From contig JAZLFR010000023.1 in assembly GCA_045615885.1 (NCBI GenBank), positions 1 through 52,607 of the forward strand: a stretch of 52,607 bases of DNA, written 5' to 3'. Each line of letters starts with the position of its first letter. Within the stretch, counting starts at the first letter, position 1. The notes under the pieces were generated by a model. That model saw nothing but the letters and a program-made list of their open reading frames with translations. It had not been told where the DNA came from and made no database searches. The DNA is from UBA1765 sp045615885 (GTDB lineage Bacteria; Fibrobacterota; Fibrobacteria; Fibrobacterales; Fibrobacteraceae). The translations under genes and the position numbers were made by a program. This document shows positions 1 to 7,252 of this stretch, one piece after another.

Positions 1-42
1 GACGAAAGACGAGAGAACGGCACTACATGCCTACAGACGAGA
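1..42 (+). repeat. GACGAGAGAACGGC hairpin repeat, copy A
   Basis: Shares the frame GACGAGAGAACGGC...GCCTACAGACGAGA with copies at 20784-20828 (minus) and 51028-51067 (plus). The centre GGCA-CTACA-TGCC can fold. In the 51 kb copy the same positions read GGCGC-TAC-GCGCC, so one stem pair changes from G-C to A-T with pairing kept. Confidence 0.6.
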
Positions 43-291
43 TGTGTGCAAACGAGTGTCGCGACCAAGCTTGCTTGGGGATGACCGAGTGCAGCCACAT
101 CCTATGGCGAAGCCATGAAAGACGAAAGAATTTTTAATTCAGAATGCAGAATTAGTGATTAGGATTTAGGATCTAGAGGTTAGGGAAATTGTAAAAGTGC
201 ATTTCTAGTTTCTGGTTTCTTCCAACTTCCGTCTTACGTCTTACTTCTCCTGATTCCTGACTCCTGTCACTGACTCCTGACTCCTGTTTTC

Positions 292-297
292 TATATT
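292..297 (+). promoter_or_regulatory. Probable -10 element (TATATT) of the aminotransferase
   Basis: TATATT ends 7 nt before the ATG at 305. A start site 6-8 nt downstream of a -10 hexamer would fall at or beside the start codon, and no Shine-Dalgarno sequence precedes this ATG. The same arrangement occurs at 5636-5641 and 14921-14926. Confidence 0.45.
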
Positions 298-304
298 CAT
301 TCCC

Positions 305-1471
305 ATGAAAGACCTTAGCAATCGTACTGAACATTTTACCGAATCCGTAATCCGCAACATGACTCGCCTTGCAAACGCTTGCGGGGCAATCAACCTTTCG
401 CAGGGCTTCCCGGATTTTGACCCACCGCTAGCTTTGCAGGATAGCCTTGCGGCAATTGCACATGCGGGCCCGCACCAGTACGCGTTGACAATCGGCGCCC
501 AGAACTTTCGCGAAGCGCTCAGCCGCAAGCAGGAACATTTCAGTGGGCTTCGCTACGACCCGAATACCGAAATGGTTATTACCTGCGGCAGCACCGAAGC
601 CATGATGATCACGATGATGTCTGTTTGCAACCCGGGTGACAAGGTCGTGATTTTTTCGCCGTTCTACGAAAACTATACCGCCGATACGATCCTTAGCGGA
701 GCCACTCCGATCTACGTTCCGCTCGACCCGCACGATTTTACGTTCGATGCGAACGTTCTCGAAGATGCCATGAAGCAGCCAGGTGTAAAGGCGCTCGTGC
801 TCTGCAACCCGTCGAACCCGAGCGGCAAGGTCTTTACGCGCGCGGAACTCCAGATTATTGCAGATCTTGCAATCAAGTATGACTTGTATGTGATTACCGA
901 CGAGGTTTACGAGCACATCATCTTTGCTCCGAACGTTCATACCTATCTGGCGACGCTCCCGGGCATGCGCGAACGTACCATCGAATGCAGCAGCCTTTCC
1001 AAGAGCTATTCCATTACAGGTTGGCGCCTTGGCTATGTGCTTGCGGCGGAACCGATCATGAACAACATCAAGAAGGTTCACGACTTTACGGTAGTGGGCG
1101 CTTCGTCACCGTTGCAGGAGGCCGCCCTCACAGCGCTCAACTTTGGCGACGACTATTACCGGGAGGTGCAGGCCCATTACACGCACATGAAGGAACTGTT
1201 TACGGGCGGCCTCAAACATCTCGGTTTCAACTTTACCGAGCCGCAAGGTACCTACTTCGTGATGATGGACATTTCTGAGTTCGGTTACAAGAACGATGAC
1301 GAGTTTTGCCGCAAAATGGCACGTGACGTTGGTGTCGCCGCCGTGCCTGGGTCCAGTTTCTTCCGCGAGCCGGTGAACCATCTGATACGCTTCCACTTTG
1401 CGAAGAAGGACGAAACCTTGCTTGAATCGTTGAACAGGCTCGAAAGCCTGAAAAAGGTGATGGGGAAGTAG
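305..1471 (+). CDS. PLP-dependent aminotransferase, class I (methionine/kynurenine-type)
   Basis: A cytosolic fold-type I aminotransferase of 388 residues, the usual length for the class I/II family. The N-terminal INLSQGFPDFDPP signature is typical of the branch holding glutamine transaminase K, kynurenine aminotransferase and the methionine aminotransferase YbdL/MtnE. Other visible marks are CNPSNPSGKVF (the substrate/PLP-binding Asn loop), ITDEVYEH (the Asp that contacts the pyridine N) and SLSKSYSITGWRLGY, in which Lys233 is the expected Schiff-base lysine. It likely transaminates 2-oxo-4-methylthiobutyrate or aromatic oxo-acids, but the exact substrate cannot be read from sequence. The ATG has no ribosome binding site and sits 7 nt after a TATATT hexamer, so the mRNA may be leaderless. 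It stands alone, followed by a long inverted repeat that could end transcription. Confidence 0.9.
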   Translation: MKDLSNRTEHFTESVIRNMTRLANACGAINLSQGFPDFDPPLALQDSLAAIAHAGPHQYALTIGAQNFREALSRKQEHFSGLRYDPNTEMVITCGSTEAMMITMMSVCNPGDKVVIFSPFYENYTADTILSGATPIYVPLDPHDFTFDANVLEDAMKQPGVKALVLCNPSNPSGKVFTRAELQIIADLAIKYDLYVITDEVYEHIIFAPNVHTYLATLPGMRERTIECSSLSKSYSITGWRLGYVLAAEPIMNNIKKVHDFTVVGASSPLQEAALTALNFGDDYYREVQAHYTHMKELFTGGLKHLGFNFTEPQGTYFVMMDISEFGYKNDDEFCRKMARDVGVAAVPGSSFFREPVNHLIRFHFAKKDETLLESLNRLESLKKVMGK

Positions 1472-1487
1472 GGCTTTTTTTCTCTTT

Positions 1488-1526
1488 GGCGGGTAAAAAG
1501 GGAAAATTTTTCCGCTTTTACCCGCC
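1488..1526. repeat. Inverted repeat 1 of the GGCGGRTAAA series
   Basis: Perfect 11-bp arms, GGCGGGTAAAA at 1488-1498 and TTTTACCCGCC at 1516-1526. The 17-nt interior contains GGAAAA and TTTTCC, which can pair further. It lies 17 bp after the aminotransferase stop and could act as its terminator, though no clean T-run follows. Confidence 0.6.
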
Positions 1527-1590
1527 GACTTTGTTAAAAATTGTCATATTTGCTTGAAAAATTCATGGCTTTTTGAACTTTTTCTTGAAA

Positions 1591-1634
1591 TTTGGCGGAT
1601 AAATAGGCGCTTTTAGGGCTTTTTATCCGCCAAA
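1591..1634. repeat. Inverted repeat 2 of the GGCGGRTAAA series
   Basis: Perfect 13-bp arms, TTTGGCGGATAAA at 1591-1603 and TTTATCCGCCAAA at 1622-1634, with an 18-nt loop. The arm core differs from repeat 1 by G to A (C to T in the other arm), so pairing is kept. Confidence 0.65.
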
Positions 1635-1677
1635 ATGCAAATCTTGCGGTAATGTCTTTGAGGAAAATGCCCAAAGT

Positions 1678-1714
1678 GGCGGGTAAAACAGCATGCCACT
1701 ATGCCTTTTATCCG
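1678..1714. repeat. Inverted repeat 3 of the GGCGGRTAAA series
   Basis: GGCGGGTAAAA at 1678-1688 faces TTTTATCCG at 1706-1714. Pairing is about 9 bp with one G-U wobble, weaker than repeats 1 and 2. Confidence 0.5.
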
Positions 1715-1750
1715 TACTTTTGGCCTTTTCAGCCTTGCAAACACTGTAAT

Positions 1751-1868
1751 TTGCCGTTCGGGGCGTTGCGGGGTGTCCCCGCTGGGTGGGGTAGCGGTTG
1801 ACGCGCTACAATTTTGGCGTTTACTAAAAAAATGCGCGGCAATAGCGAGGGGCGGTGCTCCGCCCCCT
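1751..1868. other. GC-rich structured element with three stem-loops
   Basis: Three hairpins are visible in series: GCGGGG-TGT-CCCCGC (1768-1782), GTAGCG-N7-CGCTAC (1791-1809) and GGGGCGG-TGCT-CCGCCCC (1849-1866). It is much richer in GC than its AT-rich surroundings and has no ORF of note. It may be a dispersed repeat or a structured RNA; its family is not recognised. Confidence 0.45.
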
Positions 1869-1940
1869 TGGATAAGTTCTATTTGTTATCTATATTTTAC
1901 GCAAAGTTTACAAACTAATATTTAGATAGGAATAGGTCCT

Positions 1941-3818
1941 ATGGAACCAGCCGAACAATTGGATTCAGCCGCTTCAACTTTTGACACTCTCGCTGCCTCC
2001 GTGCAAGACACGGCAAACGCAGTTTCCGATTCCCTTGCATCTGCATCTAGCGTGGTGGCTCAGGCTGCCGATACGGTCGCACATGTGGCTTCGGCTTCTA
2101 GTACGAACATGACGCTTTCTGTTCTTACGCTTCTTGGCTGCCTTGCACTTTTGATGTTTGGCATGAAGACCATGAGTGAAGGTCTTCAGAAACTTACCGG
2201 CAACACGCTCCGTACCATGCTCGGTACCATGACTAAACACCGCGTGATGGGTGTGGCGACTGGTACAGCGGTTACTGCAACAATCCAATCTTCCACCGCG
2301 ACTACAGTTCTTACAGTTAGTTTTGTCAATGCAGGCCTGCTCACACTTAAGCAGGCTATTTCTGTCATTATGGGCGCAAACATTGGTACCACGATCTCTG
2401 GCTGGATCATGGTGCTCGGGTTCAAGTTCGACATGCTCTACCTTGTGTACCCGTGCTTTGTGCTTGGCATCATTTTAAGCTACTCCAAAAAGAACGGTAC
2501 CAAGAGCTTTAGCGAATTTTTGTTTGGCCTTGCGTTCATGCTCTTTGCAATTACCACGCTCCGCACGACTGGCGCAAGCATGGACCTTGGCAACAATCCT
2601 GCAATCCAGGGCTTTGTGCAGGCCTGCGGCAACTGGGGCTTTGCAAGCACCTTGATATTCCTCTTGATCGGTAGCGTGCTTACCATGTGCGTGCAGAGTT
2701 CTGCCGCCGTGATGGCAATTACCTTGATCCTTTGCTCTAGCGGCGCTCTTGAAATTTACCAGGGCATCGCGCTTGTGATGGGTGAAAACATCGGTACAAC
2801 AATTACATCGAACGTCGTTGCGCTTAGTGCAAGTACGCAGGCCCGCCGCGCAGCCCTTGCCCACATGCTCTTCAACCTGTTCGGCGTGTTCTGGGTGCTT
2901 ATCGTGTTCCACCCGTTCATCAACTTCGTGTGCATGCTCGTTGGTTTTGACCCGGCATTCAAGCCGACAAGTGCCGAAGAAGTCAAGGCCGCAAAGGACG
3001 GCGTGACCTACGCTGTGGCAGCCTTCCATACAATGTTCAACGTCGTGAACGTGCTCATTCTTATCTGGTTCATCAAGCCGATGGAACGCGTCATTTGCAA
3101 GATCATCAAGGCAAAGGCCGAAGAAGAAGACGAGTTCCGCCTCAAGTTCATTAGCTCCGGCATGCTTAGCACCGCCGAACTTTCGCTCTACGAAGCCCGC
3201 AAGGAAATCAACCTGTTTGCTGAACGTTCCCGCAAAATGTTCAACTTCATTCCGACGCTTTTGACGATGACCGACGAGGACGAGTTCACGAAGCTCTACA
3301 GCCGCATCGAAAAGTACGAAGGCATAAGCGACAACATGGAAGTCGAAATTGCAAACTACTTGAACAAGGTTTCTGAAGGCCGCCTGAGCCCGGAAGGCAA
3401 GTCGCAGATCAGAGCTATGCTCCGCGAAATTTCTGAAATCGAAAGCATTAGCGACAGCGTCTATAGCATTGCGCGCGCAATCAATCGCAAGTTCAAGTCT
3501 CCGTCCGATTTTACCGAAGAGCAGTACGCCCACATCAAGCACATGCACGAGCTTTGCGACCAGGCCCTGGAACACATGTGCAAGGTCGTTGAGTCCTTTG
3601 ACCACCGCGTCGATTTCAACAAGTCGCTGAACATTGAAAATGAAATCAACAACTACCGTTCGCGCTTGAAGAACGCAAACATCAACGACATCAACGCTCA
3701 AAAGTACGATTACCAGATGGGCGTGCACTACATGGATATCATCGCCGCTTGCGAAAAGCTTGGCGACTTCGTGATTAACGTTGTCGAGGCTCATGTCGGC
3801 GTTCGCCTAGACAAGTAA
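1941..3818 (+). CDS. Na+/phosphate cotransporter with PhoU-like C-terminal domain (NptA/YjbB family)
   Basis: An inner-membrane phosphate transporter of 625 residues. After an Ala/Ser-rich N-terminal extension of about 55 residues there are two inverted Na/Pi repeats, each with a QSS motif (QSSTATT near residue 115 and VQSSAAV near 255) and a G-x-NIGTT motif (GANIGTT near 150, GENIGTT near 283). These pairs are the hallmark of the PF02690 family. From about residue 390 to the end the protein is helical and charged and matches the PhoU-like domain found in bacterial members of this family. The role is Na+-driven phosphate uptake or, as reported for YjbB, phosphate export. It is monocistronic, with a TATATT hexamer 44 bp upstream and a strong terminator downstream. 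Confidence 0.92.
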   Translation: MEPAEQLDSAASTFDTLAASVQDTANAVSDSLASASSVVAQAADTVAHVASASSTNMTLSVLTLLGCLALLMFGMKTMSEGLQKLTGNTLRTMLGTMTKHRVMGVATGTAVTATIQSSTATTVLTVSFVNAGLLTLKQAISVIMGANIGTTISGWIMVLGFKFDMLYLVYPCFVLGIILSYSKKNGTKSFSEFLFGLAFMLFAITTLRTTGASMDLGNNPAIQGFVQACGNWGFASTLIFLLIGSVLTMCVQSSAAVMAITLILCSSGALEIYQGIALVMGENIGTTITSNVVALSASTQARRAALAHMLFNLFGVFWVLIVFHPFINFVCMLVGFDPAFKPTSAEEVKAAKDGVTYAVAAFHTMFNVVNVLILIWFIKPMERVICKIIKAKAEEEDEFRLKFISSGMLSTAELSLYEARKEINLFAERSRKMFNFIPTLLTMTDEDEFTKLYSRIEKYEGISDNMEVEIANYLNKVSEGRLSPEGKSQIRAMLREISEIESISDSVYSIARAINRKFKSPSDFTEEQYAHIKHMHELCDQALEHMCKVVESFDHRVDFNKSLNIENEINNYRSRLKNANINDINAQKYDYQMGVHYMDIIAACEKLGDFVINVVEAHVGVRLDK

Positions 3819-3831
3819 TTTTTGGCTGTTC

Positions 3832-3856
3832 CCCGCGCTTTTTTCAAAAGCGCGGG
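3832..3856. terminator. Perfect 11-bp hairpin after the phosphate transporter
   Basis: CCCGCGCTTTT at 3832-3842, loop TTC, AAAAGCGCGGG at 3846-3856. It lies 13 bp after the stop codon and 19 bp before the stronger terminator hairpin. Confidence 0.55.
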
Positions 3857-3875
3857 TCGCTCCTTTGCGCTATAA

Positions 3876-3906
3876 CCCCCGAGGGCTAAACCCTCGGGGG
3901 TTTTCG
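3876..3906 (+). terminator. Rho-independent terminator of the phosphate transporter gene
   Basis: CCCCCGAGGG (3876-3885), loop CTAAA, CCCTCGGGGG (3891-3900), then TTTTCGTT. The 10-bp GC stem followed by T residues is a typical intrinsic terminator. Confidence 0.85.
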
Positions 3907-4022
3907 TTCAGCTTTTTGCTCCGTGAAAATTTCACTCCGCAAAAATCCGAACCCATTCGGGCTGCAGTCGCTAACAGATGCAGCCTTGCCGCACTAAAAG
4001 AGTAGCGCTTCACAACTGCTTT
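3907..4022. other. Intergenic region with further stem-loops
   Basis: No gene seen. Three foldable elements follow each other: TTTTTGC...GCAAAAA enclosing GTGAAA-A-TTTCAC (3913-3945), CCGAA-CCCA-TTCGG (3948-3961), and GGCTGCA...TGCAGCC (3960-3985). They lie between the phosphate-transporter terminator and the operator of the fadL-like gene. Confidence 0.45.
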
Positions 4023-4048
4023 TTGTTGAATGAATGTTCATTCAACAA
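4023..4048. promoter_or_regulatory. FadR-like TetR-family operator upstream of the fadL-like gene
   Basis: A perfect inverted repeat with 12-bp arms, TTGTTGAATGAA (4023-4034) and TTCATTCAACAA (4037-4048), separated by TG. Its core at 4027-4044, TGAATGA-ATGT-TCATTCA, agrees at all but one position with the Bacillus FadR consensus TGAATGAMTANTCATTCA. It lies 104 bp before a FadL-type fatty-acid transporter gene, which fits control of fatty-acid uptake by a TetR-family regulator. No such regulator gene is in the window. Confidence 0.65.
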
Positions 4049-4151
4049 AGCATGAACTTTCATTTTGATTACATTCTTTGCTATTTGAAAAAAGCCTATG
4101 CAAATCTAATTTTTACAAAAAAACACTTGTTATGCTTATTGCAGAGGTTCC

Positions 4152-5552
4152 ATGCGTTTACTTACAACAGCAGCCGTAACTTTTGGCCTTGCTTCCGTCG
4201 CTTTTGCCGGCGGTTACATGAACAACACAAACCAGTCCATCGACTTTGTGCGTAACTTTGCCCAGGGCGCTTCCACAAGCCCGTCTGGCGCAGTGTACTG
4301 GAACCCGGCTGGCGTTGCCTTTGCAGATAACGGCCTCTATGTTTCTGCCCACACGCAGACCATTTGGCAGACCCGTAACATTGATGCCCAGTTTTTTGGC
4401 GAGTACGAAGGTGAATCCTTTGTGCCGGCAATGCCTAGTGCTACCGTAGCTTACAAGCATAACGACTGGAGCGTATTCGGTAGCTTCTTTATTTCGGGCG
4501 GTGGCGGCTCCGTTGAATTCGATGACGGTGTCCCGATGCTCGACGCCCTTGTTGGCCCGACAGTGTACGGGACGCTTTCTGCGATGGGTGCCCAGCTTGG
4601 CATGGACGAAGCTACCATTGGCGGCATGCTGAAGATGAATGGTCTTCTTGCTCCGGAAGCAACATTCTCTTACAAGGACCTTTACGAAACAAAGACCTAC
4701 TTCAAGGGCTCCTCGACAATTTACGCGGGCCTCCTTGGCGGCTCCTACAAGGTGACGGATATCCTTTCCCTCGCTATTGGCGTTCGCTTCAACTATGCAA
4801 AGAATGCCTACAAGGTTTCTTACGAAGTGAACCCGACACAGACAGCAAAGATGCTCGACGGCGCTGCGGCCCAGGCTGGCATGCAACTTGGCCTGAGCGA
4901 ACAGCTTGATCTTGACGAAACGCTCCTGAAGGTCGAACAGGATGGCTTTGGCTTTACACCGGTAATCGGCATGCACTTGCACTTTAAAAAGTTTGATGTC
5001 GGCGTAAAGTATGAAGGCGAAACCAACATCGAAATGAAGAACGATACAAAGACCATTCATCCGATGGTTTCCAGCTTCATGCCGCAGTATGAAGATGGCG
5101 TAAAGGACGATGGCGACTTGCCGGCTCAGATTTCCATCGGTGGCCGCATTAAGTGGCTTGACTGGCTCCGCACAAGCATTGGCTACGCCCATTACTTTGA
5201 CCAGGCTGCCGAATATGCAAACGATGTGGAACGCACCTTGCACCACGACGAAAAGGAATTCTTTGGCGGTATCGAAGTCGACCCGATCAAGATGCTCACC
5301 CTTTCCGTTGGCATTATGCGCACGGAAATCGGCTATAGCGACAAGTCCCTGAGCGACCTTGACTTTGGTACACCTTCCACTTCTATCGGTGGCGGCTTTG
5401 CTGTTCGCCTTACTGACTGGGTTGCATTCCAGGTCGGCTATATGGAAACTTTGTACGATACCTACCACAAAGTCGATGAAATGACCGGCACGAAGCGCTC
5501 TTATGACCGTTCCAGCCACAATGTTGGCGCAGGTCTTGACTTCAAGTTCTAG
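4152..5552 (+). CDS. FadL/OmpP1-type outer-membrane transporter for hydrophobic substrates
   Basis: An outer-membrane beta-barrel of 466 residues with a cleavable signal peptide (about residues 1-19, ending in AFA-G). The segment just after it, including YWNPAGVAF near residue 50, matches the N-terminal hatch region and NPA motif of the FadL/TodX family. The rest is alternating amphipathic strands with Gly and aromatic residues, ending in DFKF, a usual C-terminal aromatic for BAM recognition. The expected role is passage of long-chain fatty acids or other hydrophobic molecules across the outer membrane. A FadR-like palindrome upstream supports a fatty-acid link. The gene is single, between its operator and a strong terminator. 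A 466-aa antisense ORF over the same stretch is a shadow. Confidence 0.88.
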   Translation: MRLLTTAAVTFGLASVAFAGGYMNNTNQSIDFVRNFAQGASTSPSGAVYWNPAGVAFADNGLYVSAHTQTIWQTRNIDAQFFGEYEGESFVPAMPSATVAYKHNDWSVFGSFFISGGGGSVEFDDGVPMLDALVGPTVYGTLSAMGAQLGMDEATIGGMLKMNGLLAPEATFSYKDLYETKTYFKGSSTIYAGLLGGSYKVTDILSLAIGVRFNYAKNAYKVSYEVNPTQTAKMLDGAAAQAGMQLGLSEQLDLDETLLKVEQDGFGFTPVIGMHLHFKKFDVGVKYEGETNIEMKNDTKTIHPMVSSFMPQYEDGVKDDGDLPAQISIGGRIKWLDWLRTSIGYAHYFDQAAEYANDVERTLHHDEKEFFGGIEVDPIKMLTLSVGIMRTEIGYSDKSLSDLDFGTPSTSIGGGFAVRLTDWVAFQVGYMETLYDTYHKVDEMTGTKRSYDRSSHNVGAGLDFKF

Positions 5553-5576
5553 GACCACCTCCGAATTTTACCAGGA

Positions 5577-5607
5577 ACACCCCGCCTAAGCGGGGTGTTT
5601 TCTTTTT
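5577..5607 (+). terminator. Rho-independent terminator of the fadL-like gene
   Basis: ACACCCCGC (5577-5585), loop CTAA, GCGGGGTGT (5590-5598), then TTTCTTTTT. It begins 24 bp after the stop codon. Confidence 0.88.
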
Positions 5608-5635
5608 ATGCTATCCCCATAATAAATATTTTTTA

Positions 5636-5641
5636 TATATT
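5636..5641 (+). promoter_or_regulatory. Probable -10 element (TATATT) of the STAS gene
   Basis: TATATT ends 7 nt before the ATG at 5649, the same spacing as at 292-297 before 305. This favours transcription starting at or next to that ATG. Confidence 0.4.
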
Positions 5642-5648
5642 ACAAAAT

Positions 5649-6206
5649 ATGGAAGCTTATGAAATGTCTCGTGCCGTAGGAGTGTTCGACGTGTTCTTCG
5701 CGCCGTTGAACGGTATTGGCATGTTTGACGCTTCCGCCTTTACGGATTGTATCGGCCAGTCTTTGGCTGCCAAACGCGTAAATATCGGCCTTGACCTGTC
5801 TGGCCTTGCGTTTCTCAATAGCGGCTCGTACAATTGCCTTTCGCAGTCCTTTACCCGCATCAAGTCTTGTGGCGGCGAATTCGTCATCATCGTCGATAAC
5901 GCAGAACTTTTTGAATTGCTCAAGCACAACCTGCCAAGAGACCTTACGCTTTTCCGCAACGAAGCAGAGCTTTTGAACTATTCCATTCGCGCGGAACTTT
6001 CTGCCCCGCGCAATGCGGCTGCAAAGCCTGCTTTGAACAGCATTGAAAAAGTCGAAAAAGAACTGGATATTGCTTCCAAGACAGAAATGATCAATGCCCT
6101 TGAGCTTGGCGAAGAACAGGAAGAAACATCTGGGGCAAACATCTGGATCGGCTTGATCGTCGGCGTGCTTGGCATTGGCGGCCTGCTGCTGTATTTTTTG
6201 TTGTGA
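5649..6206 (+). CDS. STAS-domain protein with C-terminal membrane anchor
   Basis: 185 residues. Residues 1-115 resemble a STAS (anti-sigma-factor antagonist) domain: alternating strands and helices with DLSGLAFLNSGSYNCL, where the Ser after the second strand is in the place of the phosphorylated Ser of SpoIIAA-type proteins. A charged linker follows, then a single hydrophobic segment near the C-terminus (IWIGLIVGVLGIGG..) ending two or three residues before the stop, so the protein is probably tail-anchored in the inner membrane. STAS proteins act in partner-switching with anti-sigma kinases; the partner is not in the window. The ATG at 5649 follows a -10-like hexamer by 7 nt; an alternative start at 5664 has GGAAG upstream. 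The lipoprotein gene starts 4 bp downstream, so the two are probably co-transcribed. Confidence 0.65.
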   Translation: MEAYEMSRAVGVFDVFFAPLNGIGMFDASAFTDCIGQSLAAKRVNIGLDLSGLAFLNSGSYNCLSQSFTRIKSCGGEFVIIVDNAELFELLKHNLPRDLTLFRNEAELLNYSIRAELSAPRNAAAKPALNSIEKVEKELDIASKTEMINALELGEEQEETSGANIWIGLIVGVLGIGGLLLYFLL

Positions 6207-6210
6207 TTCT

Positions 6211-7245
6211 ATGTTGAAATTTTTTGCAGTTGCCGTTGCATTTTTTGTAGTCGCCTGTTCCCAGTCTGACGACGGCCCGATTCCTCTTTACCCGGATAGC
6301 ATGTCTGGCACGCGTGATGGCTATCTGCTCAGGGCCCGCCTGGATTCCGGCAGGGTAGTGCACCTTCGCTCCGATACGCTTGCCGTTGAACTCGACAGCA
6401 TCTGGACCCTTGCGAACTGCTTTTTGAAGGAATTGTCTCTCACGAATTCAGCCGACGACACGATCCTGAACTTGAATCCGAAAGTCCTTTTGGAAATCAA
6501 CGACAAGGATTGCGCAACGCCTCTCTACCGCCCAGATACAAATCTTTACCTGGAACCTCGCGACGAGTGGAAAAAATACCGTGAAATACGCGTCTATGAT
6601 TCCGATGGCGAATTGGAAGATTCCATAGCGCTGCGCTCCGGCAAATACGTTAACGATTCCCTGGAAATCTATATCGACTCCACTTTTGCCGATTTCTATG
6701 AACTGCCGCGCCGCACCGCGGGGACTCCGGCCATCATGCGCACCGTGGATTCCTTGAAGGAACGCACATTCTACTGGCGTACGCTCCCGGCAAAGTGCGC
6801 CTATGTAATTGATACCTGTGAAACGGTCGCAGACACAGTTTACCCTTCAAGCTGGTCGAAGCTCGACACGAACCTGGTCTTGCTGCGCAAGGAATGCGCC
6901 GATACCACTCTACGCTACTGCCTGAACCGTGACTGGGAATATGATACCGCAAAGGTTGGCGCTGTGCAGGAACGCCTGGATACGCTCTGGTACACGACCT
7001 GGTATTTGAAATTCAAGGTGCCAAAGTGCGGCGTCGTGAACAGGGCCAAGTATGGCAATACTGCCATTCGCGCCTATTTCAGGGCGACGCAAGAAATTTT
7101 TGACCCGGAATCGGACAGTGAATGCTATTCTGACATTTCTTCGGAATACTCTGTAATGCGCTTGGATTCCGGCACCATTTTGCAAAATCCGGATTCTATC
7201 CTTGCCATTTTTGACACGGCAACGGTCGGCCGCGATACGCTGTAG
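6211..7245 (+). CDS. Putative lipoprotein of unknown function
   Basis: 344 residues, family not recognised. The start at 6211 gives MLKFFAVAVAFFVVAC, a short lipoprotein signal with lipobox VVAC, so Cys16 should be lipidated. The +2 residue is Ser, which usually allows outer-membrane sorting by Lol rules. The mature part is rich in Asp and Thr, with repeated LDS/LDT words and about ten Cys residues (ANCFLK, KDCATP, AKCAYVIDTCE, RKECADT, VPKCGV, SECYS), suggesting disulfides in the periplasm or on the surface. It lies 4 bp after the STAS gene and ends 7 bp from the convergent M15 peptidase gene. Confidence 0.7.
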   Translation: MLKFFAVAVAFFVVACSQSDDGPIPLYPDSMSGTRDGYLLRARLDSGRVVHLRSDTLAVELDSIWTLANCFLKELSLTNSADDTILNLNPKVLLEINDKDCATPLYRPDTNLYLEPRDEWKKYREIRVYDSDGELEDSIALRSGKYVNDSLEIYIDSTFADFYELPRRTAGTPAIMRTVDSLKERTFYWRTLPAKCAYVIDTCETVADTVYPSSWSKLDTNLVLLRKECADTTLRYCLNRDWEYDTAKVGAVQERLDTLWYTTWYLKFKVPKCGVVNRAKYGNTAIRAYFRATQEIFDPESDSECYSDISSEYSVMRLDSGTILQNPDSILAIFDTATVGRDTL

Positions 7246-7252
7246 AAATAAG

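Larger units (their letters stand above)
1..304. other. Intergenic region made of degenerate repeats
   Basis: No gene is supported here. The region is a patchwork of short repeats that recur elsewhere in the window: the GACGAGAGAACGGC hairpin repeat (1-42), a CCAAGC/GCTTGG stem-loop followed by ATGACCGAG (about 46-92), a block matching 20621-20683 in inverse orientation (159-219), and a pyrimidine-rich tract built on CTCCTGACTCCTG words (about 223-290). The last bases carry a TATATT hexamer (292-297) that probably serves as the -10 element of the aminotransferase gene. Confidence 0.7.
1472..1940. other. Intergenic region with two sets of hairpins
   Basis: No convincing ORF. The left part (1488-1714) holds three inverted repeats built on GGCGGRTAAA; the right part (1751-1868) is a GC-rich stretch with three further stem-loops. 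A TATATT hexamer at 1891-1896, 44 bp before the next ATG, is the likely -10 element of the Na/phosphate transporter gene. Confidence 0.6.

Noticed and set aside
2475..3794. 439-residue minus-strand ORF opposite the Na/phosphate transporter
   Set aside because: Antisense shadow without motifs; the plus-strand gene has the full set of family motifs.
4158..5558. 466-residue minus-strand ORF opposite the fadL-like gene
   Set aside because: Same span as the real gene, in the frame that mirrors its codon bias. The translation has scattered Cys and His and no family.
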